Below, piece by piece: positions 38,998 to 48,118 of a DNA stretch of 64,000 bases. How positions within the stretch are numbered: position 1 is the first letter of the stretch; every line of letters starts with the position of its first letter. The position numbers and the translations under genes were made by a program. Under the pieces are notes generated by a model. That model searched no databases. It saw only the letters and a list, made by a program, of their open reading frames with translations, and was not told the DNA's origin. The stretch comes from Gordonia alkanivorans NBRC 16433 (GTDB taxonomy: Bacteria; Actinomycetota; Actinomycetes; Mycobacteriales; Mycobacteriaceae). The stretch spans positions 1 to 64,000 of the forward strand of contig NZ_BACI01000087.1 in assembly GCF_000225505.1 (NCBI RefSeq), given 5' to 3'.

Positions 38998-40608
38998 GTG
39001 AGCAAGTGGACCGATCTTCCGGGCGGGTTTCTCGCCGGGGTCGATGCTGCCCACCCCGAATTGTCTGACACCGCAACCCATATGGAACGGTTCGGTTCGA
39101 TCCGCCATGGTGAGGCGTATCTGGCGTGGTGCCGGTATGAGTCGATCGTCACCGTCTACGACCAGCTCGTGGTCAACACTCAGGGCGGGTTCTTCATCGA
39201 CCGCTACACCGAGATGGTGACCCGGGTCTGCCGTGAAGCCGCCATTACGCGCTACCAGGCTGATCAGTGGGTGGGTGAAGCGCTCGCCCTGCGGGACCGG
39301 TTACCGAAAGTGCTGACCACCCTGCGCGACGGCATCCTGTCGCGCCAGTTGATCCAGACGGTCATCTCCCGCACCGACCTCATTTCCGACGCCGCGGCCA
39401 TCGCGGACCTCGATACCGAGATCGAACGCATCGTGCGGACTCGCAAGGGCGCGTGGACCACACCGAAGCTGCGTGACATGGTCGATCGCCTGGTGTTCCG
39501 TCACGATCCTGACGCGGTGCGGGAGCGGCGTCGTGAAGCGTTGGACAAGCGCGGTATGTGGACCGAGAACTTCACCGACGGTACCGGTGAGATCACCGGC
39601 GTGATGGCCGCCGAAAACATCCGTATCGCCGCGAAAGCGGTGAAAGCCCTCGCCGACACCGTGTGTGCCCAGGATGGTCGGAATCGTAATCAGCGCAACT
39701 CCGATGCGATGTTCGCGCTGTTGACCGGCACCGTCTTCGACTGCCAATGCCGACGGGACGAGTGTGCTGCCGAGATTCCCGACCCGGCGAAGGTGGTCCG
39801 GTCGGTGAGCACCGAGGCGGTCATCCACGTCGTCACCGACGCCGCCACTCTGGCCGGGGCGCCAGGGATCGGTTGGGTCGACGGTCACGGCATCGTCTCC
39901 GACGAGCACGTCCGTGACCTCGCCGAGCGGCCCGACGCCACCATCACACCCGTCACCCCGGTCCGCACCGCACCGACGCGCGTTGTCGCAGAGCGGCCGA
40001 CGACAAAGACTTCCGACGGTCCGGATAGCCCCGTCGAGCCGAGATCGGCCGATGCCCCGCCGGCAGGCATGGTGATCGTCTATCCCGGTGCACAATCCGC
40101 CGATCCGTATCGACCCACCGCTGCGTGCTCCGACTTCGTGCGTGTTCGTGACGGCTACTGCACCGAACCCGGTTGCGGATGTTCGGCTTTCGACTCCGAT
40201 CTCGACCATGTCACCGAATACGACCGCACCAACCCCACCCAGGGTGGGTCGACGTCGAGTGAGAATCTGAACGCGAAGTGCCGGTTCGGGCACCTGCACA
40301 AGACGTTCGGTGATTGGGTCGATGTTCAGTATCGCGACGACGAGGGTCGCCTGGTCACCGAATACCGCACTCCGGAGGGGTTCGTCATCCCCGGCGACGC
40401 CGAAAACCTCGAAGACTCGTTCCCCAACCTGCGGCGCATTCGCTACGAGCAACCACCCCAGGCCCCACCCACACCACGGGTGATCGCGGGCGACGACACC
40501 CCGCCCACACCCAATCGGCTCGCACAGAAACACGCGCGCCGGCGGGCCGAACGTGCCCGCAACAAGGCTCAGCGCCTCGCCGACCAGGCCGACCCGCCGC
40601 CATTCTGA
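38998..40608 (+). CDS. DUF222/HNH endonuclease-domain protein (13E12 type)
   Basis: 536 aa. The N-terminal DUF222 region (about 15-330) is followed by a low-complexity linker and an HNH-like domain: CTEPGCG.CSAFDSDLDHVTEYD and NLNAKCRFGHLHKT (about 385-440) with paired Cys and the DH of HNH. Proteins of this kind are numerous in mycobacteria and relatives (REP13E12 family) and their function is not settled. GTG 38998 follows GTGGGGGCAGC. The C-terminus is a basic arginine-rich tail. Confidence 0.85.
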   Translation: MSKWTDLPGGFLAGVDAAHPELSDTATHMERFGSIRHGEAYLAWCRYESIVTVYDQLVVNTQGGFFIDRYTEMVTRVCREAAITRYQADQWVGEALALRDRLPKVLTTLRDGILSRQLIQTVISRTDLISDAAAIADLDTEIERIVRTRKGAWTTPKLRDMVDRLVFRHDPDAVRERRREALDKRGMWTENFTDGTGEITGVMAAENIRIAAKAVKALADTVCAQDGRNRNQRNSDAMFALLTGTVFDCQCRRDECAAEIPDPAKVVRSVSTEAVIHVVTDAATLAGAPGIGWVDGHGIVSDEHVRDLAERPDATITPVTPVRTAPTRVVAERPTTKTSDGPDSPVEPRSADAPPAGMVIVYPGAQSADPYRPTAACSDFVRVRDGYCTEPGCGCSAFDSDLDHVTEYDRTNPTQGGSTSSENLNAKCRFGHLHKTFGDWVDVQYRDDEGRLVTEYRTPEGFVIPGDAENLEDSFPNLRRIRYEQPPQAPPTPRVIAGDDTPPTPNRLAQKHARRRAERARNKAQRLADQADPPPF

Positions 40609-40614
40609 CGGGCA

Positions 40615-41364
40615 TCACAGATCTTCGCGCGCCACCAATTCCACGGTGACGAGCATGGCGATCGAACTGACGGCGAGTAGTGCGATGAGCACAAACAACT
40701 GCATGGCCGCGGCCGCCCACACCGACGCGCCGCCGAGGACCATGCCCACGAAGGCACCGGGGATGGTGACCAGTCCGACCGCCCGGGTCTGATCGAGTCC
40801 GGGGATGAGTGCGCTCGCCGACGCGGCGGCGCAGATCTCGAGGCGGGCATCGCGGGGGAGCAGGCCCAGCGACAACGCGGCCTCGACCTCACCGTGACGC
40901 GTTGCCAGCTCGTCGACAGCGCGTCGACCCGCGAGTGACGTCGTGACCATGGCTCCGCCGAGCAGGATCCCGGCGGTCGGGATGATCGCGATGCCCCTTG
41001 CAGGCAGGACGCCCACGAGGGTCAAGACGATGACTATTGCGATGGTCGGTGCTGCCACGGGCACCAGGCATCGTGCGATGACGACGAGACCGGCGTTCTC
41101 CCGCCGCACCCGTCGCGCCGACGTCCACGCGGCCGCCACGGCCATGACGACGACGAACAGGGCCGACGCCCACAGATGCGGAACGACCACCGCGAGCACG
41201 CCCGCAAGGGCGGCGAGTTGGACGACGGCACGCAGGGTCGCCACCGAAGTGTCGATCGCCAAACCGCTTCGACGGTTCACCAGCACCGCGACGACGGCGA
41301 GCACGACGATCGCGACCGCCAGAACCGGGCCGATCCGGACGACGGCGTCGCCGATTCCGTTCAC
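40615..41364 (-). CDS. FetB-like UPF0014 membrane protein
   Basis: 249 aa with seven TM segments and the UPF0014 signatures VATLRAVVQLAALAG and GAMVTTSLAGRR, plus the conserved LGLLPRDARLE loop. Homologue of FetB, the permease of an iron exporter whose ATPase is FetA; no ATPase gene is adjacent. GTG 41364 start, 10 bp after the cysQ stop, so it is probably co-transcribed with cysQ. It ends 6 bp from the DUF222 stop (convergent). Confidence 0.82.
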   Translation of the reverse strand: MNGIGDAVVRIGPVLAVAIVVLAVVAVLVNRRSGLAIDTSVATLRAVVQLAALAGVLAVVVPHLWASALFVVVMAVAAAWTSARRVRRENAGLVVIARCLVPVAAPTIAIVIVLTLVGVLPARGIAIIPTAGILLGGAMVTTSLAGRRAVDELATRHGEVEAALSLGLLPRDARLEICAAASASALIPGLDQTRAVGLVTIPGAFVGMVLGGASVWAAAAMQLFVLIALLAVSSIAMLVTVELVAREDL

Positions 41365-41374
41365 ACCGGCAAGT

Positions 41375-42115
41375 TCACCAGATCTGCTGCAGGGCTGCGA
41401 GCATGTCGTCGCGGATCTCGCTGCGGCAGATCACGAAATCGGGCATGTAGGGGTGGCGGTTGTTGTAAACGATCTCCGAACCGTCCAGGCGACTGCAGTG
41501 CAGGCCCGCCGCCAGGGCGACCCCGACCGGCGCGGCGTTGTCCCACTCGTACTGGCCTCCGGCGTGGACGTAGGCGTCGGCGTCGCCACGGACGACGGCC
41601 ATCGCCTTGGCGCCCGCCGACCCGACCGGAACCATCTGCAGGCCGAGTCGGTTGGACACATAGCTCGTCTCGTACGAGCCGCCCCACCGCGAGGTCACCA
41701 TGCGGCGGGTCAGTTCGCCGCCGGGTTTCTCGACGGTGTCGGCGCGGAACAGTTCACCGGTCGCGGGTAGCGACACCGCAGCCTCGGTGACGGTCCCGTT
41801 CTCCGTCAACGCCACGTGCACAGCCCAGTCCGCACTGCCCGCGGCGAATTCCCTTGTGCCGTCGAGCGGGTCGATGATCCACACGCGCCGGGCCGTCGCG
41901 CGGTCGCCGACATCGGCCGCTTCTTCGGACAGAACAGCGTCGCGCGGACGGTGTTTGCGCAGGACGGTGGAGATCCAGGCCTGGGCGAGTGCGTCGCCGA
42001 CATCGCCGAGCATGCTGCCGGTCATCAGATCGCCATGACGAATCCCGAGGAGTATCTCCCCGGCTCCCTGGGCGATCCGGGCGGCCAGCTCGGCGTCGGA
42101 AAGTCGGGAAGTCAT
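41375..42115 (-). CDS. cysQ: 3'(2'),5'-bisphosphate nucleotidase CysQ (inositol monophosphatase family)
   Basis: 246 aa. Removes the 3' phosphate of PAP/PAPS produced in sulfate assimilation. Metal ligands: EE (64-65) in VLSEEAAD, D82 and D85 in WIIDPLDGTREF, and EWDNAAPVGVAL near residue 180. ATG 42115 was chosen; in-frame upstream codons run into the divergent glycosylase gene. Only 25 bp separate the two divergent starts. Confidence 0.85.
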   Translation of the reverse strand: MTSRLSDAELAARIAQGAGEILLGIRHGDLMTGSMLGDVGDALAQAWISTVLRKHRPRDAVLSEEAADVGDRATARRVWIIDPLDGTREFAAGSADWAVHVALTENGTVTEAAVSLPATGELFRADTVEKPGGELTRRMVTSRWGGSYETSYVSNRLGLQMVPVGSAGAKAMAVVRGDADAYVHAGGQYEWDNAAPVGVALAAGLHCSRLDGSEIVYNNRHPYMPDFVICRSEIRDDMLAALQQIW

Positions 42116-42140
42116 CCCTTTACTAGAGCACACTGGTGGC

Positions 42141-43046
42141 ATGCCCGAGCTCCCTGAGGTGGCCGCCATCGCCGACTATGTCGACGGTCGCGCGGCCGGA
42201 CTCCCGATCCGGCGAGTCGACGTCGCGTCCTTGTCCGTGCTCAAGACGGCCGACCCGCCGTACACCGCGCTCACCGGCCGGATCGTCGAATCGGTCGGCC
42301 GGGTGGGCAAATACCTGGTCATCCGGACCATCCCCGGCCAGAACCAGGACAATCCGCCGGCGACCGCATCCGAACCCGAGCTGTCGCTGGTCATCCACCT
42401 GTCGAGGGCCGGCTGGGTGCGGTGGAGCGAGGACCTCTCACCCAAGCCGCTACGCCCGGGCGGCAAGTCGCCGATCGCGCTGCGGGTGCACTGCGGGCTA
42501 CCTGGCGAGGGCTTCGACGTCACCGAGGCCGGAACCCAGAAGCGGCTGGCGGTGTGGCTCGTCCGCGACCTCGCCGAGATCGACCGCGTCGCCGGGCTCG
42601 GCCCCGACGCCCTGGAACTGACCGAGGAACATTTCGCCGAGATCCTCGCCGGTACCACCGGACGTGTGAAGAACGTGCTCACCGACCAGCACACCATCGC
42701 CGGGATCGGCAACGCCTACTCCGACGAGATCCTGCACACCGCGCGACTGTCGCCGTTCGCATCGTCGAAGACCCTGAAACCCGATCAGGTGAGCGCCCTG
42801 TACGACGCGATGCGCGCCGTGCTCACCGACGCCACGGGGCGTCTCGAAGGGCAGACCGTCGCCCGGTTGAAGTCGGAGAAACGCACCGGACTCCGCGTGC
42901 ACGCGCGCACCGGACTGCCGTGTCCGGTCTGCGGCGACACCGTCCGCGAGGTGTCCTTCGCCGACCGGTCCTTCCAGTACTGCCCAACCTGCCAGACCGG
43001 TGGCAAGGTCCTCGCCGACCGCCGGATGTCGCGGCTTCTGAAATGA
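42141..43046 (+). CDS. Fpg/Nei-family DNA glycosylase
   Basis: 301 aa base-excision repair glycosylase/AP lyase. It starts MPELPE with the catalytic Pro2 and Glu3, contains an H2TH domain (NVLTDQHTIAGIGNAY, about 190) and a C-terminal zinc finger (CPVCGDT ... CPTCQTGG). It corresponds in place and type to Rv0944 of M. tuberculosis, longer than that shortened protein. The response regulator begins 4 bp after it. Confidence 0.9.
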   Translation: MPELPEVAAIADYVDGRAAGLPIRRVDVASLSVLKTADPPYTALTGRIVESVGRVGKYLVIRTIPGQNQDNPPATASEPELSLVIHLSRAGWVRWSEDLSPKPLRPGGKSPIALRVHCGLPGEGFDVTEAGTQKRLAVWLVRDLAEIDRVAGLGPDALELTEEHFAEILAGTTGRVKNVLTDQHTIAGIGNAYSDEILHTARLSPFASSKTLKPDQVSALYDAMRAVLTDATGRLEGQTVARLKSEKRTGLRVHARTGLPCPVCGDTVREVSFADRSFQYCPTCQTGGKVLADRRMSRLLK

Positions 43047-43049
43047 GCG

Positions 43050-43718
43050 ATGGTGCACGCGCTCGTCGTCGACGATGACATCAGGGCAGCGGAGACCGTC
43101 CGCCGGATGCTCGTCAGTGACGGGTGGGCGGTCACGGTGGCCTTCGACGGTCCGGATGGGCTGTGGCGGGCCACCGAGGGCAGCTACGACGTGATCGTGC
43201 TCGACATCATGATGCCCGGGATGAACGGGTACCGCGTGCTGCAGAGCCTTCGGGAACGCGAGATCTGGACGCCGGTCATGATGCTGAGCGCGAAGGACGG
43301 CGAGTACGACCAGGCGGAGGCACTCGACTGCGGCGCCGACGATTACCTGGTCAAACCGTTCTCGGTTGTCGTCCTCAAGGCGCGACTGCGTGCGCTGGTG
43401 CGTCGCGGTGCGCCGGAGCGTCCCGTGACCCTGTGCGCCGGTGACCTCTCCCTCGACCCGGCAGAACATCTCGTCCGGCGCGGGGACACCCCGATTCCCC
43501 TGACCCCACGGGAGTACGCGGTGCTCGAGTGCCTCATCCGGCACGCCGGCACCGTCGTCTCGAAAGCCGACATCCTGCACTCGGTCTGGGACGAGAACTA
43601 CGAGGGCGACCCCAACATCATCGAGGTGTACATCGCTTACCTGCGCAAGCGGATCGACCAGCCGTTCGGCGTGCGCAGCATCAGGACCGTCCGCGGGGTG
43701 GGCTACCGCATCGGCTGA
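43050..43718 (+). CDS. OmpR-family response regulator
   Basis: 222 aa. Receiver domain with phospho-acceptor D52 (VLDIMMPG), DDD at 8-10 and K in LVKPF near 102; C-terminal winged helix (LTPREYAVLECLIRHAG ... VRGVGYRIG). Its 3' end overlaps the 3' end of the histidine kinase gene by 16 bp on the opposite strand. Convergent orientation of a kinase/regulator pair is rare. Possible target: direct repeats at 45266-45287. Confidence 0.9.
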   Translation: MVHALVVDDDIRAAETVRRMLVSDGWAVTVAFDGPDGLWRATEGSYDVIVLDIMMPGMNGYRVLQSLREREIWTPVMMLSAKDGEYDQAEALDCGADDYLVKPFSVVVLKARLRALVRRGAPERPVTLCAGDLSLDPAEHLVRRGDTPIPLTPREYAVLECLIRHAGTVVSKADILHSVWDENYEGDPNIIEVYIAYLRKRIDQPFGVRSIRTVRGVGYRIG

Positions 43719-45155
43719 CGTGGCGGCATCGCGAGCGCCGTGCTGACCGCGCCGTCGGGGAGGCGACGCGCCGTCGGCAACGAGATGACGAAGGTGACGC
43801 CGTGTGCGAACCCGGCGGGCGGGTCCTGCACGGACACCGAACCGCCATGCGCGCGGACGATCTCGCGGACGATCGACAACCCGAGTCCGGAGCCGCTGCG
43901 GTTGCGGCGGTCGCCGTCGAGCCGCGTGAAGCGGTCGAAGATGACGTCGCGACGATCCCGGGGGATCCCCGGTCCGTCGTCGGTCACCGCGATCGATGCG
44001 ACGCCGGTCCTCGGGTCGAAGGACATGTCGAACCGGACCGTCGACGCCGCATAGCGGACGGCGTTCTCGGCGAGATTCCGGATGGCGCGGGACAGCTTCT
44101 CCGGATCGCCGGCCAACCGGATCGGGATGATCGTCGCCGCGACCGCGGCCAGACCCAGCGACCGCAGGCGACGTGCCTCGGAGGCGACTATGTCGTCGAG
44201 GTCGACGTCCCGGATGTGCAGCGGCACACCGTATTCGTCGGAGCGGGCGAGCAGCAGCAGGTCGTCGACCATGTTCTGGAGCCGACGGGCCTCGGGGAGC
44301 AGGAGTGTGCGGAGGGTCCGTACATCGATCGGGGAGTCGGTGTCGTCGGCGAGGTCGAGCAGGCCGACCACCGTGGTAAGCGGACTGCGCATCTCGTGGG
44401 AGGCGTCGCCGACGAATCGCAGCTGCGCGGCCCGGCTCTGTTCGAGACGTTCGAGCATCGAGTTCATGGTGGTGGCCAGCCGAGTCACCTCGTCGTCGGT
44501 GGACGGGACCGGCACGCGGCGGGACATATCGGACGCGGTGATCGCGGTGACCTGCTCGGTGATCCGCCCGACCGGCCGCAGCGCGACCCGCGAAGAACCA
44601 GATGGCCACCGCGGACAGCAGCACCAGGACGGGGAGTTCGACGGCGAGCACGAGTGCGGTGTTGATCAGGCTCTGCCGGTACGCGTCCGCCGAGACCGCC
44701 ACGACCACCGTGTAGACGGCCCCGTCGTGGGAGGTGGCGGTGACAGTCGCGCAGAACTCGACCTCGCTGCCGGGCACCAACCGGCCCTGGACCTGCGTCG
44801 ACGCCCAGATCGCCGGACGCTCGGACGTCACCGGATCGCCGGCCGCCCCGGGGGAGGACGCCACCACCCGACCGTTTCCGTCGATCACCTGCACGATGTC
44901 GGCCCCGTAGCCCATCCCCAACGATTCCGGGGAGATCGCCGAGATACCGCCGTCGCGGATCTCGGCCGCGATCTCGTACGCCCGGTAGCCGGTCTCGTCG
45001 TACATGGTCCTGCTGTCGGCGCGATTCAGCATGAACAACATCACCGCGCCGCCGATCAGAAGGGCAATGGTGACGAGGAACGTCCCGACGATCGTGGATC
45101 GGATGCGGACGCCCTGGCTGCGTCGAAGAAGAGCGGGGCGTGGAAGACCGGACAT
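43703..45155 (-). pseudogene. sensor histidine kinase split by a one-base frameshift
   Basis: The 5' part (45155 to about 44590) encodes a signal/TM segment (about 12-35), an extracytoplasmic sensor domain and a second TM segment. The 3' part encodes HAMP, HisKA with the phospho-His in DASHEMRSPLT, and HATPase with DDGPGIP and SGLGLSI. Between them the CCC at 44587-44589 (plus strand) has one base too many: removing it joins FFA to VALRPVGRI and gives one 483-aa kinase. Either a real disruption or a homopolymer error. Ribosome site GAGGAG before ATG 45155. Confidence 0.8.
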
Positions 45156-45265
45156 CGCAACTCCTCGCCGGTGCGTACAGCGACAGCCATCCGGCGACAG
45201 CACCTGCTGATCACTCAGCGTAGGTCGCCACGGGGTCGTCGGAGAAGTGTTCGGTCGGTGTACTA

Positions 45266-45287
45266 CTTCAGCGGTTCTTCAGGTTCG
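45266..45287 (+). promoter_or_regulatory. tandem 11-bp direct repeat upstream of the ThDP enzyme gene
   Basis: CTTCAGCGGTT CTTCAGGTTCG: CTTCAG recurs 11 bp apart, one helical turn, the spacing bound by OmpR-type regulators. It lies between the divergent kinase gene and the ThDP gene; candidate binding site for the neighbouring regulator (inference). Confidence 0.4.
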
Positions 45288-45306
45288 GGGTCGCAGAGTT
45301 GTCGGC

Positions 45307-47096
45307 ATGACCTTGACCGCAGATCGCAAGCACCGCGGAGGCCCCGCCGGCACCGGGCGCACAGCTGCTCCGACCGTGGCCGAATACATTGTGGAACAAC
45401 TCATCTCATCGTCGATGGGCATCGCGTTCGGGGTCCACGGAGCCAACATCGAAGACCTGTACGACGCCGCGACGCGGGCGCCGGGGATGACAGCGATCGT
45501 CGCCAAACACGAGTTCGCCGCCGGTGCGATGGCGGACGGGACGGCCCGGATTTCCGGTACGCCCGGAATCGTGATGACCACGTCTGGTGGCGGGGCCATG
45601 AACGTCGTCCCCGCCCTTGCCGAGGCCTACGACACTCGTGTGCCGGTTCTGGCACTCACCGGGACCGCGCCGACGTCGCTGGTCGGTAGTGGAGCGTTCC
45701 AGGACATGCTCGCGCCGCCCGACACCGTCGACATCGCGGGTGTTCTCTCGGCCATCACGGGTTCGTGTTCGGTCGTCGGTCACGCCGACGAGGTGCCCGC
45801 CGCGCTGGCGACGGCGTTCGCCACGCTCCGCCGAGGACTGCCGGCTGCCGTCCTGCTGCCCAAGGACATCCAGTCCGCGCCGGCCCCCGAACTGCGGCAG
45901 CTGCACACGGGGGAGTGGGCGCAGCACGGTGCCGAGGTGACGGGACCGTCCTTGTCCGCCCTGGCCGACGAACTGAGTGCGCTCGCGGAATCCGATGCGC
46001 GGCTGGTCCTCTGGGTGGAGGCCTCCCGTGCGGGCGTCGGTCCGCAGGTCGAGGCTCTCGCCTCCGCACTCGGAGCGGTCGTCGTCGCGGCCCCGGGCGG
46101 CCGCGACCTCCTCCGGGACGGCGACGGCGTCGCGGGCGTCACCGGGGTGATGGGACACCCATCGGCGCACCGTGCCGTCGCCGACGCGGACCTCTGCCTC
46201 GTCCTCGGGTGCCGGATGACGATGACCGATCGCGCCGACCTCGACGAACCGTTGAGACGCGTCCGACTCGTCCACCTGGGGTCCGAACGGCCGCGCGTGC
46301 CCGGCGACGTCGACCATGTGCGGTGCACCGACCTCGCGGCCGCGATCTCGCAGCTCACCGGTGAGATTCGACGCCCTCGCGGCCACGACCGTCCGCGCGA
46401 GGCGGTCGCGGTGACCCATCTGCCGGTGCCGCCCGGCGGATCGGGCCTGGGCATGCGCACCGCGATCGGGGAGATCGGGCGAATGTTGCCGCCGGACACC
46501 CCGGTTTTCGCCGACGCCGGCAACGCAGGAGCCGCCGCCATCCATCACCTCCCGTTCGGTCACGGCCGGTTCGTGGTGGCACTGGGCATGGGCGGTATGG
46601 GATACGCGATCGCGGCGGGTGTCGGCAATGCCATCCGCGAGGCGGTGGACTCCACGCTGGCCGAGGGACAGCCGACACGCACCGTCGTGATCGCCGGTGA
46701 CGGCGCCTTCTTCATGCACGGCATGGAAATCCACACGGCCGTCGAACACGACGCCCCCGTCACCCTCGTGCTGCTCAACAACAACGCGCACGCGATGTGC
46801 ATCACCCGGGAACGCCTCTTCTTCCCGGATACGCCCAGCGTCAACAGGTTTCGTCCCAGTGACCTGGCCGGTGGTTTGGCCGCCATGTTCGACGGCCTCC
46901 TCGTCGCCCGTGCCTCCGATCCCGCGTCCGTACGCACCTCCCGGAGACCGCCCCGCCCGAACGCCCGGTGTGGGTGGGCGACTTCTGGGACACCTTCGCC
47001 CCCGGCCACCAGATCGAACTCGACAACCTCACCGCCATCGCCGAATACCGCCACCGCAACGGCCTCCCGCTCACCCCAGAATGGATGCGATCATGA
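45307..47096 (+). CDS. ThDP-dependent enzyme (acetolactate synthase/benzoylformate decarboxylase fold), frameshifted near the C-terminus
   Basis: About 596 aa when one base is restored. Catalytic Glu69 (KHEFAAGAMADG) activates ThDP; TSGGGAMNVVPAL follows; the ThDP/Mg motif starts at GDG 464-466 and ends at NN(N) 491-493. The frame breaks at about 46937: one C is missing from a C-run, and with it the protein continues ETAPPERPVWVGDFW and ends PEWMRS, its stop overlapping the next start (ATGA). As read, it ends in junk at 47142. It decarboxylates a 2-oxo acid and transfers the resulting acyl anion; substrate unknown. First gene of a three-gene cluster with a KAS III-like enzyme and an aminotransferase. 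ATG 45307 chosen over the ATG at 45247. Confidence 0.85.
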
Positions 47097-48118
47097 CACC
47101 GAACCCGGTCAGCCTCGTCGACCTCGCCACCTACCTACCTGAAAAGATTGTTCCCGCAGCGTATTACGCGCAGTACGCCGAAGACGACACCCTTGCGGAC
47201 AACGTGATGTTCCGCGCCCCGGCCTTCCGTCATCACGCGGCGGAGGGGGAGACGTCGGCGGACATGATGATCTCGGCGACGCGCGAACTGTTCGAGCGGC
47301 ACGGCGACGACTTCCTCGACGACGTCGACGTGGTCCTGACGCACAGCCAGTTGCCCGAGGTGCCGGTGCGCGGCTGCGGCGGAGAACTCGCCCATCGGCT
47401 CGGCATCCGGCCGTCGACGGTGCTGGACGTGCACAACGGAGGGTGTGCCGCGTTCATCTTCATGATCCAGATCGCCGGAGCCCTGCTCCGCGCCGGAGGA
47501 GGCCACAAGGCGTTGCTGGGACTGGCGCGGAACAGCGCGGGCCAGGTCTTCACCCAGGAGCAGGTCCGCGGCAAGGCGCAGGCCGCCATCCCGGGAGACG
47601 GTGCGGCCGTGGCCGTTCTGACCGTCGACGACGTCGCCGCCAGCCCGATCCTGGGCCTTCGCTGCCACTCGTTCGGGCAGTACTCCGGCGACATGACCGG
47701 CGTCTCCGATCCGCCGCGCAAGTACTGGGAGGCAGGGTCGGGCCAGATGCACATCGGGTTCACCGACTCCAAGATCGCGAAGGTGCTCGCGCGCGGGAAC
47801 CGCATGGTTCCCGAGGTCGCCATCGAGGTCGCCGACGAAATCGGCATCTCGCCGGCGGACCTCGACTGGTTCGTGACCAACCAGCCCAGCCGGATCTTCC
47901 TGCGGAACTGGCGCGAGGCGCTCGAGCTTCCGGACAGCCATCACCCGGACACCTTCGACGAGTGCGGCAACCTGTTCGCCGTCGCCATCCCGGTCACGCT
48001 CGACGCGGCCATCTCCGACGGACGTATCGGCGAGGGCGACGTCGTGATGATGGCGGCCTTCGCCCACGCCGGCGATTTCTCCGGGGCGGCCGCGATGAGA
48101 TGGGCAGGCCGGCCATGA
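47093..48118 (+). CDS. KAS III-like acyl transferase with His-to-Asn active site
   Basis: 341 aa thiolase-fold protein like FabH. Acylated Cys118 (NGGCAAF) and Asn293 (CGNLFA) are present, but where FabH has His in PHQAN this protein has Asn263 (VTNQPSR); the 30-residue spacing to Asn293 is the same as FabH 244-274. Without the His, decarboxylative condensation of malonyl-ACP is unlikely; acyl transfer to another nucleophile is more plausible, as known for other FabH-like enzymes in natural-product pathways. Overlaps both neighbours by 4 bp. Confidence 0.85.
   Translation: MTPNPVSLVDLATYLPEKIVPAAYYAQYAEDDTLADNVMFRAPAFRHHAAEGETSADMMISATRELFERHGDDFLDDVDVVLTHSQLPEVPVRGCGGELAHRLGIRPSTVLDVHNGGCAAFIFMIQIAGALLRAGGGHKALLGLARNSAGQVFTQEQVRGKAQAAIPGDGAAVAVLTVDDVAASPILGLRCHSFGQYSGDMTGVSDPPRKYWEAGSGQMHIGFTDSKIAKVLARGNRMVPEVAIEVADEIGISPADLDWFVTNQPSRIFLRNWREALELPDSHHPDTFDECGNLFAVAIPVTLDAAISDGRIGEGDVVMMAAFAHAGDFSGAAAMRWAGRP

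Noticed and set aside
38998..40608. DUF222/HNH gene as part of a homing or mobile element
   Set aside because: No flanking repeats or partner genes; such genes are dispersed widely in this group without evidence of mobility here.
42498..44580. Long minus-strand frame running from the kinase N-terminus through the response regulator and glycosylase genes
   Set aside because: Only the part from 45155 to about 44590 is kinase; the remainder is shadow sequence after the frameshift.
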